A stretch of DNA of 30,956 bases from Oscillibacter sp. (GTDB taxonomy: Bacteria; Bacillota; Clostridia; Oscillospirales; Oscillospiraceae): positions 1 to 30,956 of the forward strand of contig VSMY01000016.1 in NCBI GenBank assembly GCA_009773995.1, written 5' to 3'. The notes beneath the pieces were generated by a model. The model saw only the letters and a program-made list of their open reading frames with translations. It made no database searches and was not told the origin of the DNA. Below, one piece after another: positions 15,203 through 22,672 of the stretch. The translations under genes were made by a program, and so were the position numbers. Position 1 is the first letter of the stretch. Every line of letters starts with the position of its first letter.

Positions 15203-15299
15203 CTTTTTCTCGAGAGAAAAAGTTACCAAAAAGAGCTTTATTTCGCTCTGGCAGTCTGGTGAAAAACCAGGCCGGAGCGACGGCAACGCAGTTTCATCT
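15201..15299 (+). repeat. Interspersed structured repeat, copy 3
   Basis: It begins with an 11-bp hairpin (15201-15211 with 15214-15224), followed by ACCAAAAAGAGC, then a CGCTC/GAGCG stem (15244-15248 with 15275-15279) enclosing CTGGT-GAAAA-ACCAG, then CGGCAACGCAG (15281-15291). It lies between asnA and the terminator. The core is clearly alignable with copy 1 over about 60 bases. Confidence 0.78.
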
Positions 15300-15309
15300 T
15301 GAACATAAG

Positions 15310-15343
15310 AAGGACCGGCGGGGTTTTCCCGCCGGTCCTTTCC
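15310..15343. terminator. Bidirectional terminator after asnA
   Basis: A 13-bp GC-rich stem (15310-15322 with 15328-15340) with a GTTTT loop. Tails are short (TTTCC on plus), but its place between convergent operons supports termination in both directions. Confidence 0.78.
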
Positions 15344-15356
15344 GTTCTGCGCTTTA

Positions 15357-16250
15357 TTACTCTTCCTGAGGCTGGAGGAAGATTTCCTCGCCGTCTTCCG
15401 TCTCCCGGCGCTCAATGTTCCATTCCCCCTCGGGGTCCGACCGCTCGTTGGTCCAGCCGTCCATGCCGGTGGACTCCACGAAGGCGTCCGCCGCCGCCCG
15501 GTCCGCCTTGGCCGGGTCCAGGGGCAGGGTAAAGAGGGCCTGGACCCCGGTGAAGTCCTCCGCAAAGGCGATGGTCCCATCCTCTGCCACAGTGAAGATG
15601 TCGTTGCTGGGCGCGAAGCCCTTATAGAAGGCCATATAGACCGTGCGGTCCGCAAACATTTCGATGCTGGCCGTGTCCAGCAGATAGTACCACACGCCGT
15701 CCCGGGGGAAGCTGCCCAGCAGGGCATCCAGAGTCCAGTTGTTCACAGCGGCGGGACTGGTCCCCGCCACCAGGGGGGTCATGGTGTACTGGAAGCAGTC
15801 GAAGGTCTCATTGTCCAAGGGCTTCCCGTCCAGCCGCCGCAGGGCCAGGACCGAATAGGTGTGGTCCTTCTCCAGGTCCTCGTTCAAAACGTCCAGGTTC
15901 CGCCCGGAGACCAGGCCCAGCAACGTGATGGAGAAATTCCCGCTCTCCACGGTCTCGTTGATCGCAATGGCGTCGGGGCCCTGGAACGCCTCCGCCAGCA
16001 GGGGCTGGTTGTGCTCCTCCGCCACCTGGGCGGGGGTCAGCCACATAACCGCGGCGGACACGGACACCGCCAGCAGGGCGACACAGGCGGCGATGAGCAC
16101 CGCGATTCGTTTGGTTTTGTTGAAGGTCATGTCAATACGCTCCTTTTCCAATTCACGGGCGCGTGTTCGCAGCAGGTCCGCCGTCCGCTCCTGAAAATCC
16201 GCGGAAAAGGAGAGCTCGTCAAAGGCCTTGCGGTAGTCTTCCCGGTTCAT
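15357..16250 (-). CDS. Membrane-anchored anti-sigma-like protein (partner of ECF sigma)
   Basis: This 297-residue protein starts MNREDYRKAFDELSFSADF, a short cytoplasmic N-terminal domain of about 45 residues. One membrane helix (about 48-70) and a large extracytoplasmic domain (71-297) with no motif I recognise follow. The layout matches anti-sigma/DUF4179-type proteins encoded directly after an ECF sigma gene. Its ATG overlaps the sigma gene's stop by 4 bases, so the two are coupled. The likely role is to hold the sigma factor at the membrane until a signal arrives (inference). The C-terminus is acidic (ETEDGEEIFLQPQEE). Confidence 0.75.
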   Translation of the reverse strand: MNREDYRKAFDELSFSADFQERTADLLRTRARELEKERIDMTFNKTKRIAVLIAACVALLAVSVSAAVMWLTPAQVAEEHNQPLLAEAFQGPDAIAINETVESGNFSITLLGLVSGRNLDVLNEDLEKDHTYSVLALRRLDGKPLDNETFDCFQYTMTPLVAGTSPAAVNNWTLDALLGSFPRDGVWYYLLDTASIEMFADRTVYMAFYKGFAPSNDIFTVAEDGTIAFAEDFTGVQALFTLPLDPAKADRAAADAFVESTGMDGWTNERSDPEGEWNIERRETEDGEEIFLQPQEE

Positions 16251-16729
16251 ATAACGTCCTCCCTCAGCATCTGCCGCAGCCGCTCCCGGCCGCGGGCCAG
16301 GCGGGTGCCCACCGTGGCGGCGGGCAGGCCCAGCAGTTTTCCGATTTCCTTGATGGAATATCCCTCGTAATAGTGGAGGTGAATGACGGCCCCGTACATC
16401 TCCGGCAGGGCCCGGACGGCGGCGCGAAGCTCCTGGCCGGGGTCTTCCGGGGCTATGGGCTCCGCCGCATCCTCCAGAGGGACGTTCCGCTGTTCCGCCT
16501 TCCGGCGGATGTCGCTGGCGCGCTGAAGGGTGGTGCGGATCAGCCAGGCCTTCTCGTGCTCCTCGTCCCGGAACGCGGGCCGGGCGGTGAGCAGGCGCAA
16601 AAACGCCTCCTGCACCGCGTCCTCCGCGTCGGCCGTGGAGCCCAGGCGGGTGCACGCCAGCCGCAGCAGCATGTCGCTGTAGGCCGAGACCATCCGGCTG
16701 ATGGTTTCATCGGTACCAAATGGAACCAC
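16247..16729 (-). CDS. ECF-type RNA polymerase sigma factor
   Basis: This protein of about 160 residues has a sigma-2 region (SAYSDMLLRLACTRLGSTADAEDAVQEAFLRLL) and a sigma-4 region (LPEMYGAVIHLHYYEGYSIKEIGKLLGLPAATVGTRL in parts), the two-domain ECF layout. The start is uncertain: I prefer GTG 16729 with AAGGGAG upstream; the ATG at 16693 has no ribosome site, and the longer frame from 16831 reads through promoter sequence. It heads a two-gene operon with the membrane partner and is divergent from glgX. Its target genes are unknown. Confidence 0.87.
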   Translation of the reverse strand: MVPFGTDETISRMVSAYSDMLLRLACTRLGSTADAEDAVQEAFLRLLTARPAFRDEEHEKAWLIRTTLQRASDIRRKAEQRNVPLEDAAEPIAPEDPGQELRAAVRALPEMYGAVIHLHYYEGYSIKEIGKLLGLPAATVGTRLARGRERLRQMLREDVI

Positions 16730-16807
16730 GCTCCTCACTCCCTTCTGCTTACAACACGGCTGGGGACCGGGAAATTTTTCACCCCGCCGGAAAAAACCTT
16801 CGGTTCC

Positions 16808-16836
16808 ATTATAAATGGTACTTTCCCACAAAGACT
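16808..16836 (-). promoter_or_regulatory. Probable promoter of the ECF sigma operon
   Basis: On the minus strand a perfect -10 TATAAT (16808-16813) is paired, at 17 bases, only with AGTCTT (16831-16836), a poor -35. The -35 region lies inside a palindrome, so an activator or repressor may act here. Confidence 0.5.
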
Positions 16837-16853
16837 TTGTGAAATCTCACAAA
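16827..16853. promoter_or_regulatory. Double palindrome in the ECF/glgX divergent region
   Basis: Two overlapping inverted repeats share an arm: CACAAAG-A-CTTTGTG (16827-16841), and TTTGTGA-AATC-TCACAAA (16836-16853). They cover the -35 region of the ECF promoter and end 14 bases before the glgX -35, a good position to control both genes. The binding protein is not identified. Confidence 0.65.
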
Positions 16854-16867
16854 AAGGGAAAAAAGCT

Positions 16868-16896
16868 ATGACAAATCTGAGGGGGTGTTGTATAAT
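16868..16896 (+). promoter_or_regulatory. glgX promoter
   Basis: -35 ATGACA (16868-16873), 17-base spacer, perfect -10 TATAAT (16891-16896). The leader is about 40 bases. Confidence 0.8.
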
Positions 16897-16942
16897 GAAG
16901 CCGTATTCTACAGCCGCCGGAGCGGCTAGGAAGGAGTTCCCG

Positions 16943-19066
16943 GTGAAAACAAAGGATCATATCCCGGCCCAGGCGGCCGTTTCCGAGGCGCCCGCGGTAG
17001 CCCTGCCCCGCACCATCCATCTCGTTCCCATGGACCACGTAAACGGGTTCGACGTGCGGCCGGGCTTTTATGAAATCAACGGAGCCACCGCCATCCCCGG
17101 CGGCGTAAACTTCACGGTCCATTCCCACGGAGCCACCGCCATCGAGCTGCTGCTCTTCCAGCGGGGGGAGGAGGAGCCCTACGCCGTCCTGCCCTTCCCG
17201 GAGCGCTACCGCATCGGCAACGTGTACTCCATGATTGTCTTCAAGCTGAACATCGAGGAATTCGAGTATGCCTTCCGGGTGGACGGGCCCCGTGACGTGG
17301 AGAAGGGCCTGATTTTCGACAAGACGAAATACCTGCTGGACCCCTATGCCCGGGCGGTGACGGGGCAGAGCCAGTGGGGGGTCAAGCCCGCCATGGACCA
17401 GCACTATAAGGCGCGGGTGGTCAAGGACGACTTCGACTGGGGCAACCTGTCCCGGCCCCTCATTCCCATGGAGGACCTGGTGATTTACGAGCTCCACGTC
17501 CGGGGCTTTACCATTCACGACTCCTCCGCCGTGGCCGCCCCAGGGACCTTCGAGGGACTGCGGCAGAAGATTCCCTATCTAAAGGAGCTGGGCGTCAACG
17601 CCGTGGAGCTGATGCCCATCTTCGAGTTCGACGAGATGCAGGACGCCCGGCAGGTGGACGGGGAACAGCTCTACAACTACTGGGGCTACAACACCGTCAG
17701 CTTCTTCGCCCCCAACACCAGCTACGCCTCCGGCCTGGAATACAACCGGGAGGGCAACGAGCTCAAGCGCCTGATCCAAGACTGCAACGAAAACGGCATC
17801 GAGGTCTACCTGGACGTGGTCTTCAACCACACGGCGGAGGGCAACGAGGACGGGCCCTTCTTCTCCTTCAAGGGCTTTGACAACAATATCTACTACTTAC
17901 TCACCCCCGGCGGGCAGTACTACAATTTCAGCGGCTGCGGAAACACCCTGAACTGCAACCACCCCATCGTCCACCAGATGATCATCGACTGCCTGCGGTA
18001 CTGGGTGACAACGTACCACATCAGCGGCTTCCGCTTCGACCTGGCCTCCATCCTGGGCCGGAACGAGGACGGCACCCCCATGCACAAGCCCCCCCTGCTC
18101 CAGGCCATGGCCTTCGACCCCATCCTGGGAGACGTGAAGCTCATCGCCGAGGCCTGGGACGCCGGAGGACTGTACCAGGTGGGCTCCTTCCCCGCCTGGA
18201 ACCGCTGGGCGGAGTGGAACGGCCGCTACCGGGACGACATGCGCCGCTACCTCAAGGGCGACGCGGGCTGCGCCCAGGCCGCCGCGCTGCGGATGGTAGG
18301 CTCCAGGGACATCTACCAGTCCGGGGAGCGGAAAAACGCCTCCGTGAACTTCATTACCTGCCACGACGGCTTCACTCTCTGGGACCTGTACTCCTACAAT
18401 GTGAAGCACAACGAAAAAAACGGCTGGGGAGGAACCGACGGAGCCAACGATAACAACAGCTGGAACTGCGGAATCGAGGGCCCCACGGACGACCCGGAAA
18501 TCACCGCCCTCCGGCGGCGGATGTGCCGCAACGCCTTCGCCCTTTTGATGTGCAGCCGGGGCATTCCCATGTTCCTGGCGGGGGACGAGTTCTGCAACAC
18601 CCAATTCGGAAACAACAACGCCTACTGCCAGGACAATTTGACCAGCTGGCTGGACTGGCGGATGCTGGAGGAAAACAAGGACATGTTCCGCTTCTTCCAG
18701 TTCATGATCGCCCTGCGCAAGCGCTTCCGCATCCTCCGGGCCAACCTCTCCGACGGGTACTACGGCTTCCCCGACGTCAGCTTCCACGGCGTCGCCCCCT
18801 GGCACACCCAGTTTGAGGACCACGAGCGCTACGTGGGCGTCCTCTTCGCCGGGCAGGCCGAGGGGGAGGCCCCCCAGATTGTCTACGCGGCCTCCAACGC
18901 CTACTGGAAACCCCTGGAAGTGGAGCTGCCGGATCTGCCCCGGAACCTGATTTGGGAGCAGATTGCGGACACCTGGGAGGCGCGCCAGTCCGCCGTGGAT
19001 ATCCCCGGCGGCCGCTTCTCCATCGGCCCCCGGAGCGTGAAGGTCTTCGCCGCCCGGCCTCGGTGA
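16943..19066 (+). CDS. glgX: Glycogen debranching enzyme, GlgX/isoamylase-type GH13
   Basis: This 707-residue GH13 enzyme hydrolyses alpha-1,6 branches of glycogen or similar glucans. An N-terminal carbohydrate-binding-like beta domain (about 30-170) precedes the TIM barrel. Catalytic residues are the nucleophile Asp366 in GFRFDLAS, acid/base Glu403 in LIAEAWD and transition-state Asp475 in ITCHDGF; the barrel also has DVVFNHTAEGN. I start at GTG 16943, with AAGGAG at 6-base spacing; the open frame upstream overlaps the divergent promoter region and the ECF gene. No signal peptide is seen, so the enzyme acts in the cytoplasm. No other glycogen gene is in the window. A pullulanase-like specificity is possible. 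Confidence 0.92.
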   Translation: MKTKDHIPAQAAVSEAPAVALPRTIHLVPMDHVNGFDVRPGFYEINGATAIPGGVNFTVHSHGATAIELLLFQRGEEEPYAVLPFPERYRIGNVYSMIVFKLNIEEFEYAFRVDGPRDVEKGLIFDKTKYLLDPYARAVTGQSQWGVKPAMDQHYKARVVKDDFDWGNLSRPLIPMEDLVIYELHVRGFTIHDSSAVAAPGTFEGLRQKIPYLKELGVNAVELMPIFEFDEMQDARQVDGEQLYNYWGYNTVSFFAPNTSYASGLEYNREGNELKRLIQDCNENGIEVYLDVVFNHTAEGNEDGPFFSFKGFDNNIYYLLTPGGQYYNFSGCGNTLNCNHPIVHQMIIDCLRYWVTTYHISGFRFDLASILGRNEDGTPMHKPPLLQAMAFDPILGDVKLIAEAWDAGGLYQVGSFPAWNRWAEWNGRYRDDMRRYLKGDAGCAQAAALRMVGSRDIYQSGERKNASVNFITCHDGFTLWDLYSYNVKHNEKNGWGGTDGANDNNSWNCGIEGPTDDPEITALRRRMCRNAFALLMCSRGIPMFLAGDEFCNTQFGNNNAYCQDNLTSWLDWRMLEENKDMFRFFQFMIALRKRFRILRANLSDGYYGFPDVSFHGVAPWHTQFEDHERYVGVLFAGQAEGEAPQIVYAASNAYWKPLEVELPDLPRNLIWEQIADTWEARQSAVDIPGGRFSIGPRSVKVFAARPR

Positions 19067-19085
19067 GGGGGCAACAGCGGGTTGC

Positions 19086-19114
19086 TTGACGGTCAGTCCC
19101 CTCCATGGTAAGCT
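19086..19114 (+). promoter_or_regulatory. Possible promoter of the XRE gene
   Basis: -35 TTGACG (19086-19091) with a weak -10 TAAGCT (19109-19114) at 17 bases, 24 bases before the start codon. Read-through from glgX is also possible, as no terminator is seen between them. Confidence 0.4.
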
Positions 19115-19137
19115 GATAGCACAAAGGAGGCGGACCC

Positions 19138-19581
19138 ATGAAATTCAAGGACATCTTTACGGACCTGCGGAAAAAGGCGGGCCTTTCCCAAAACGACATC
19201 GCCGAAAAGCTCTTCGTCACCCGGCAGGCGGTCTCCCGCTGGGAACAGGGAGACACGGTGCCCGAAATCGAGACCTTACAGGCCATCTCTCAGCTCTTCG
19301 GCGTGACCATCAACGATCTCCTGGGCTATCCGACCGATCTCCGGTGCCAGAGCTGCGGCATGCCCCTCACCCCCGAGCACATGGGCCGGGAACAGGACGG
19401 GACCCTCAACGAGCACTACTGCGAGTGGTGCTGGAACGACGGGGCGTTCCTCCGGGACTGCACCATGGAGGAGATGGTGGAACAGTGCCTCCCCCACATG
19501 CCCGGAGACCCGGAGGCCAACCGGAAGTACATGGCGGACCTGCTGCCTACCCTGGACCGTTGGAAAAAGAAGGAAGCCTGA
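19138..19581 (+). CDS. XRE-family regulator with C-terminal zinc ribbon
   Basis: This 147-residue protein has an N-terminal Cro/CI-type helix-turn-helix (about 6-60; LSQNDIAEKLFVTRQAVSRWEQG is characteristic). A putative zinc ribbon with Cys70, Cys73 (LRCQSCGMPL) and Cys95, Cys98 (HYCEWCWN) follows. This combination is common in Clostridia, and its ligand and targets are unknown. A GGAGG ribosome site precedes the ATG. The gene overlaps its own terminator by one base. Confidence 0.88.
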   Translation: MKFKDIFTDLRKKAGLSQNDIAEKLFVTRQAVSRWEQGDTVPEIETLQAISQLFGVTINDLLGYPTDLRCQSCGMPLTPEHMGREQDGTLNEHYCEWCWNDGAFLRDCTMEEMVEQCLPHMPGDPEANRKYMADLLPTLDRWKKKEA

Positions 19582-19612
19582 AAGGAGCGCCCTCAGCGGG
19601 CGCTCCTTTTTT
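19581..19612 (+). terminator. Rho-independent terminator after the XRE gene
   Basis: A perfect 12-bp stem (19581-19592 with 19598-19609) with a TCAGC loop lies inside a T6 run and begins at the last base of the stop codon. Confidence 0.92.
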
Positions 19613-19703
19613 GCGGGTAATTTTCAGTCCCTTTCAGGCTTCCTATTTTTTAATCTGGAAGAAATTCGTTCACTATCGGCAAAACCGTGGACGGATTGCA
19701 AAA

Positions 19704-19741
19704 AATAGCTATTACCGATTTTTGTCAAAACCTGCTATAAT
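19704..19741 (+). promoter_or_regulatory. nhaC promoter region with AATAGCTATT palindrome
   Basis: An extended -10 (TGC-TATAAT, -10 at 19736-19741) has no good -35; a weak TTACCG (19712-19717) is at 18 bases. A perfect 10-base palindrome AATAGCTATT (19704-19713) lies over the -35 area, which suggests an activator site. A related motif occurs in front of lysR. Confidence 0.6.
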
Positions 19742-19773
19742 TTTGAACAAGAGAGAAGGAGACTCTCAGCGGA

Positions 19774-19791
19774 AAACTATGCAAACTATGC
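19774..19791 (+). repeat. 9-base tandem repeat in the nhaC leader
   Basis: AAACTATGC occurs twice head to tail, followed by a third partial AAAC. It creates two ATGs (19779, 19788) in frame with nhaC. A small hairpin just upstream (GAGAG/CTCTC, 19751-19767) has AAGGAG in its loop. Confidence 0.6.
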
Positions 19792-19844
19792 AAACAGCGG
19801 AAAGAAGGCGCATCCCAAAAGCGGTAAAGAAAAGGAGAAATGAA

Positions 19845-21275
19845 ATGGAACACAACTTAAACAAAAAGAGCAGCGCCCTGGCACTGGTCCCCTTTCTGAT
19901 TTTCGTCGTGATCTACCTGGGCGCCGGCCTGATTCTCCAGGCCCAAGGCGTCGAAATGGCGTTCTACCAGTTCCCCTCCGTCACCGCCATGTTCATTGCC
20001 CTGCTGGTGGCCTTTGCCATCACCAAGGGCACTTTGGACGAGCGCTTCGCCATCTTCGCCCGGGGCGCGGCCAATATCGACGTGCTAACCATGCTGATGA
20101 TCTATCTGCTGGCGGGCGCGTTCTCCAGCGTGGCCGCCTCCATGGGCGGCCGGGACGCCACGGTCAACCTAGGGTTGTCCCTGGTCCCCGTGCAGTTCCT
20201 GGCCGCGGGCGTGTTTATCATCTCCGCCTTCATGGGCACGGCCACCGGCACCTCCATGGGCACCATCGGAGCCATCGTCCCCATCGCCGTGGGCGTGGCG
20301 GACAAGGGCGGATTGTCCATCCCCCTGCTGGTGGGCGCCTGCGTGGGCGGCGCCATGTTCGGCGACAACCTGTCCATGATCTCCGACACCACCATCGCCG
20401 CCACCCGTTCCCAGGGCTGCGAGATGCGGGACAAGTTCCGGGTGAACTTCTTCATCGCCCTGCCCGCCGCCCTCATCACCCTGGTGGTCCTGCTGATTGT
20501 GGGCCGTCCCGAGACCGCCGTCCCCATGGACGAGCTCCAATACAGCATCATCAAGGTCATCCCCTATCTGCTGGTCCTCCTCCTGGCCCTCATCGGCATG
20601 AACGTGTTCCTGGTGCTGACCATCGGCATCTTTGCGGCGGGCCTGGTGGGCATCGCCACCGGCGCCATAGACCTGTTCGGCTTTGCCCAGGCCATCTGGA
20701 GCGGCTTTACCGGCATGAACGAGGTCTTCTTCCTGACGCTGTTCTGCGGAGGCATGGGGGAAATGGTCACCCACAACGGAGGCATCAACTGGCTGATTGG
20801 CAGCCTCCGGGGCATGATGAAGGGCAACAAATCCGCCCAGGTGGGCATCGCCGCCCTGGTTTCTCTGGCGGACTGCGCCACGGCCAACAACACGGTGGCC
20901 ATCGTCCTCAGCGGAAACATGGCCAAGGAAATCAGCCACGAGTACAAGGTGGACCCCCGGCGGACCGCCTCGCTGCTGGACGTGTTCTCCTGCGTGTTCC
21001 AGGGCATCATCCCCTACGGCGCGCAGCTGCTGTCCGCCGCCTCCCTGACGGTGGCCTGCGGCATCAGCATCAATCCCACGGACATCATCCCCAACCTGTG
21101 GTACTGCTGGATTCTGGCCATTGTGGGCATCGCGTCCGTCTTCCTCCCCTTCGCCGACGGTACCTGCAAGAAGGACCCCTGGAACTGGGAGTATGACGTG
21201 GCGGAGTCCGGCGTAGCCGCCAAGAAGGCCCTGCTGGCCGCCGAGAAGGCGATTGAGAAAGAGCACACCGTCTGA
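19845..21275 (+). CDS. NhaC-family Na+/H+ antiporter-like transporter
   Basis: This 476-residue integral membrane protein has about 11-12 hydrophobic segments. It carries NhaC-family features: FMGTATGTSMGTIGAIVPIA, GACVGGAMFGDNLSMISDTT and ADCATANNTVAIVLSG. NhaC relatives exchange Na+ for H+, and some exchange organic acids or amino acids (MleN type), so the substrate is open. I choose ATG 19845, 7 bases after AAAGGAG; an in-frame ATG at 19779 would add 22 basic residues but is 17 bases from its AAGGAG. The gene is convergent with lysR, whose neighbour is methionine gamma-lyase, so a role with sulfur amino acids is conceivable but unproven. Confidence 0.85.
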   Translation: MEHNLNKKSSALALVPFLIFVVIYLGAGLILQAQGVEMAFYQFPSVTAMFIALLVAFAITKGTLDERFAIFARGAANIDVLTMLMIYLLAGAFSSVAASMGGRDATVNLGLSLVPVQFLAAGVFIISAFMGTATGTSMGTIGAIVPIAVGVADKGGLSIPLLVGACVGGAMFGDNLSMISDTTIAATRSQGCEMRDKFRVNFFIALPAALITLVVLLIVGRPETAVPMDELQYSIIKVIPYLLVLLLALIGMNVFLVLTIGIFAAGLVGIATGAIDLFGFAQAIWSGFTGMNEVFFLTLFCGGMGEMVTHNGGINWLIGSLRGMMKGNKSAQVGIAALVSLADCATANNTVAIVLSGNMAKEISHEYKVDPRRTASLLDVFSCVFQGIIPYGAQLLSAASLTVACGISINPTDIIPNLWYCWILAIVGIASVFLPFADGTCKKDPWNWEYDVAESGVAAKKALLAAEKAIEKEHTV

Positions 21276-21285
21276 TAAAACCGCA

Positions 21286-21316
21286 GAGCGCGCCGGTCCT
21301 CCGGCGTGCTCCCTTT
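21286..21316. terminator. Terminator between nhaC and lysR
   Basis: An 11-bp stem (21286-21296 with 21301-21311, one G-U pair) with a TCCT loop, followed by CCTTT. The T tract is weak. Confidence 0.62.
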
Positions 21317-21355
21317 CAAGCCTCAGCCCTTTTCCGCCCGGCGGTCCCACTCTCC

Positions 21356-22321
21356 TTACAGAGTCTCCTCCTTCCGGGACTGCCGGGCTTCGTTTGTAAA
21401 CTGGATGGATTCCAGAATATTCTTCTCCAGCAGCTTCAAAAACCGCTCCGCCTGGATGGAGAGCTTAACGCCCCTCAGGGCAATCCAGCCGATGCGGATG
21501 CCGCTTTTCTCCGCCAAGGGCAGGGTAATCAGCTTCCGGTAGCCGCTGCTTTTCGTAATCAGGCCGCTGCCGGTGGTGAAGCCGTCGGTATAGGACAGCA
21601 CCCGCAGCATGGCGCTGCGGCTGTTGACCCGGATCTGCCGGGCGGGCTTTTTCAGGGACAGCATCCGGTACTCCTCGGAGAAATCCACCGCCACGCCCTG
21701 TTCCCGTTCAAAGGACACATAGGGATATCCCGCCAAGTCCGCCTCCTTCACCGCCGGCCGTTCCGCCAGCGGGTGGCCCCGGCGGACATAGACGCAGGGG
21801 TCCACCTCCGCAATCTCGTGGAAAACCAGGGCTCGGGAATCCAGAAAACGGAAAATAATTTTTTCCGTCAGCTCCGTCAGGCAGATGACGCCGATATCCG
21901 CCCGGTGATCATATACGTCGTCAATCACGGCGTCCATGTCCACCTCCCGGATGGAAAACTGATAGCGGTTGGCCCCTGGGGACTGGAGCAGCTCGATGAA
22001 GGCGTCCTCCGTAAAGGGGTAGCGCTGGGAGGAGACGGACAGATGCGTGGCCGGAGCGGCGTTCCGCGCCTCGCCATAGCGGGTCTCGATCCACTGCTTC
22101 TGCTCCAGCAGGGAGGCGGCGTAGCCCAAAAATTCCCGCCCGTCCGGCGTGAATTCCACCCCCCGGTTGCTGCGGACAAAGAACTGGATGCCCAGCTCCT
22201 CCTCCAATTCCCGGATGGCGGTGGAAATACCGGACTGGGAGAGAAACAGCTTGTTGGCCGCTTTATTGATGGAGCCGCATTTTGAGATCTCCACCACATA
22301 GTTCAGCTGCTGAAAGTTCAT
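21356..22321 (-). CDS. LysR-family transcriptional regulator (CysB-like)
   Basis: This 321-residue protein has the LysR helix-turn-helix at about 1-60 (MNFQQLNYVVEISKCGSINKAANKLFLSQ begins it) and a periplasmic-binding-like effector domain from about 92. It is divergent from methionine gamma-lyase with 351 bases between, the usual geometry for a LysR regulator and its target. The likely inducer is a sulfur amino-acid metabolite (inference). The ATG at 22321 follows AGGAGGGG. It has a consensus promoter and probably represses itself. Confidence 0.92.
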   Translation of the reverse strand: MNFQQLNYVVEISKCGSINKAANKLFLSQSGISTAIRELEEELGIQFFVRSNRGVEFTPDGREFLGYAASLLEQKQWIETRYGEARNAAPATHLSVSSQRYPFTEDAFIELLQSPGANRYQFSIREVDMDAVIDDVYDHRADIGVICLTELTEKIIFRFLDSRALVFHEIAEVDPCVYVRRGHPLAERPAVKEADLAGYPYVSFEREQGVAVDFSEEYRMLSLKKPARQIRVNSRSAMLRVLSYTDGFTTGSGLITKSSGYRKLITLPLAEKSGIRIGWIALRGVKLSIQAERFLKLLEKNILESIQFTNEARQSRKEETL

Positions 22322-22355
22322 AGCACCGTTCCCCTCCTATGAAAGCCTGTCAGGT

Positions 22356-22384
22356 ATTATAGAGTACTTTTCCCGGAATGTCAA
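22356..22384 (-). promoter_or_regulatory. lysR promoter
   Basis: Minus strand: consensus -35 TTGACA (22379-22384), 17-base spacer, consensus -10 TATAAT (22356-22361). An AAATAGTTATCA motif (22383-22394) overlaps the -35, a position suited to autorepression. Confidence 0.88.
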
Positions 22385-22427
22385 ATAGTTATCACTTAAA
22401 ACGCTAACAAATTCAAAGAAACTCATA

Positions 22428-22457
22428 CTAACACCCCTGCGGAAAAAATGGTATGAT
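22428..22457 (+). promoter_or_regulatory. megL promoter (extended -10)
   Basis: -10 TATGAT (22452-22457) with an upstream TGG extended element; the -35 is the weak CTAACA (22428-22433) at 18 bases. A weak -35 fits activation by the divergent LysR protein. The transcript would have a leader of about 210 bases. Confidence 0.6.
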
Positions 22458-22469
22458 GATTATAGGAAA

Positions 22470-22622
22470 TTGACAAAAAGACGGAGCGCCGCTCTCCGCT
22501 TCCTAGTCAACATTACCGTAATTCCGCTGTATAACCGTCTCTCCATACACTCTCACTGGTTCGTCCGGCGCCGGAGGGAGAAAAGCGTTCAATAGCAGAA
22601 AAATTGAACTCCACCTTTTCCC
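22470..22622 (+). other. Structured leader upstream of methionine gamma-lyase
   Basis: The untranslated leader holds several inverted repeats: TTGAC/GTCAA (22470-22474 with 22506-22510) around GAGC-GCC-GCTC (22484-22494); the perfect 12-base palindrome TCCGGCGCCGGA (22564-22575); and a longer irregular hairpin pairing GGG-AAAAG (22576-22585) with CTTTTCCC (22615-22622), with an inner GTTCAAT/ATTGAAC stem (22587-22593 with 22603-22609). No poly-T follows. I recognise no known riboswitch class. Confidence 0.5.
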
Positions 22623-22672
22623 AGCAAAAACCGACGACGGACGGCGCAAAAAAGAAAGGAAGGTAACCAATT

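Noticed and set aside
16163..16942. 260-codon N-terminal extension of glgX
   Set aside because: It covers the ECF sigma gene and the divergent promoters; GTG 16943 has a good ribosome site and family-like N-terminus.
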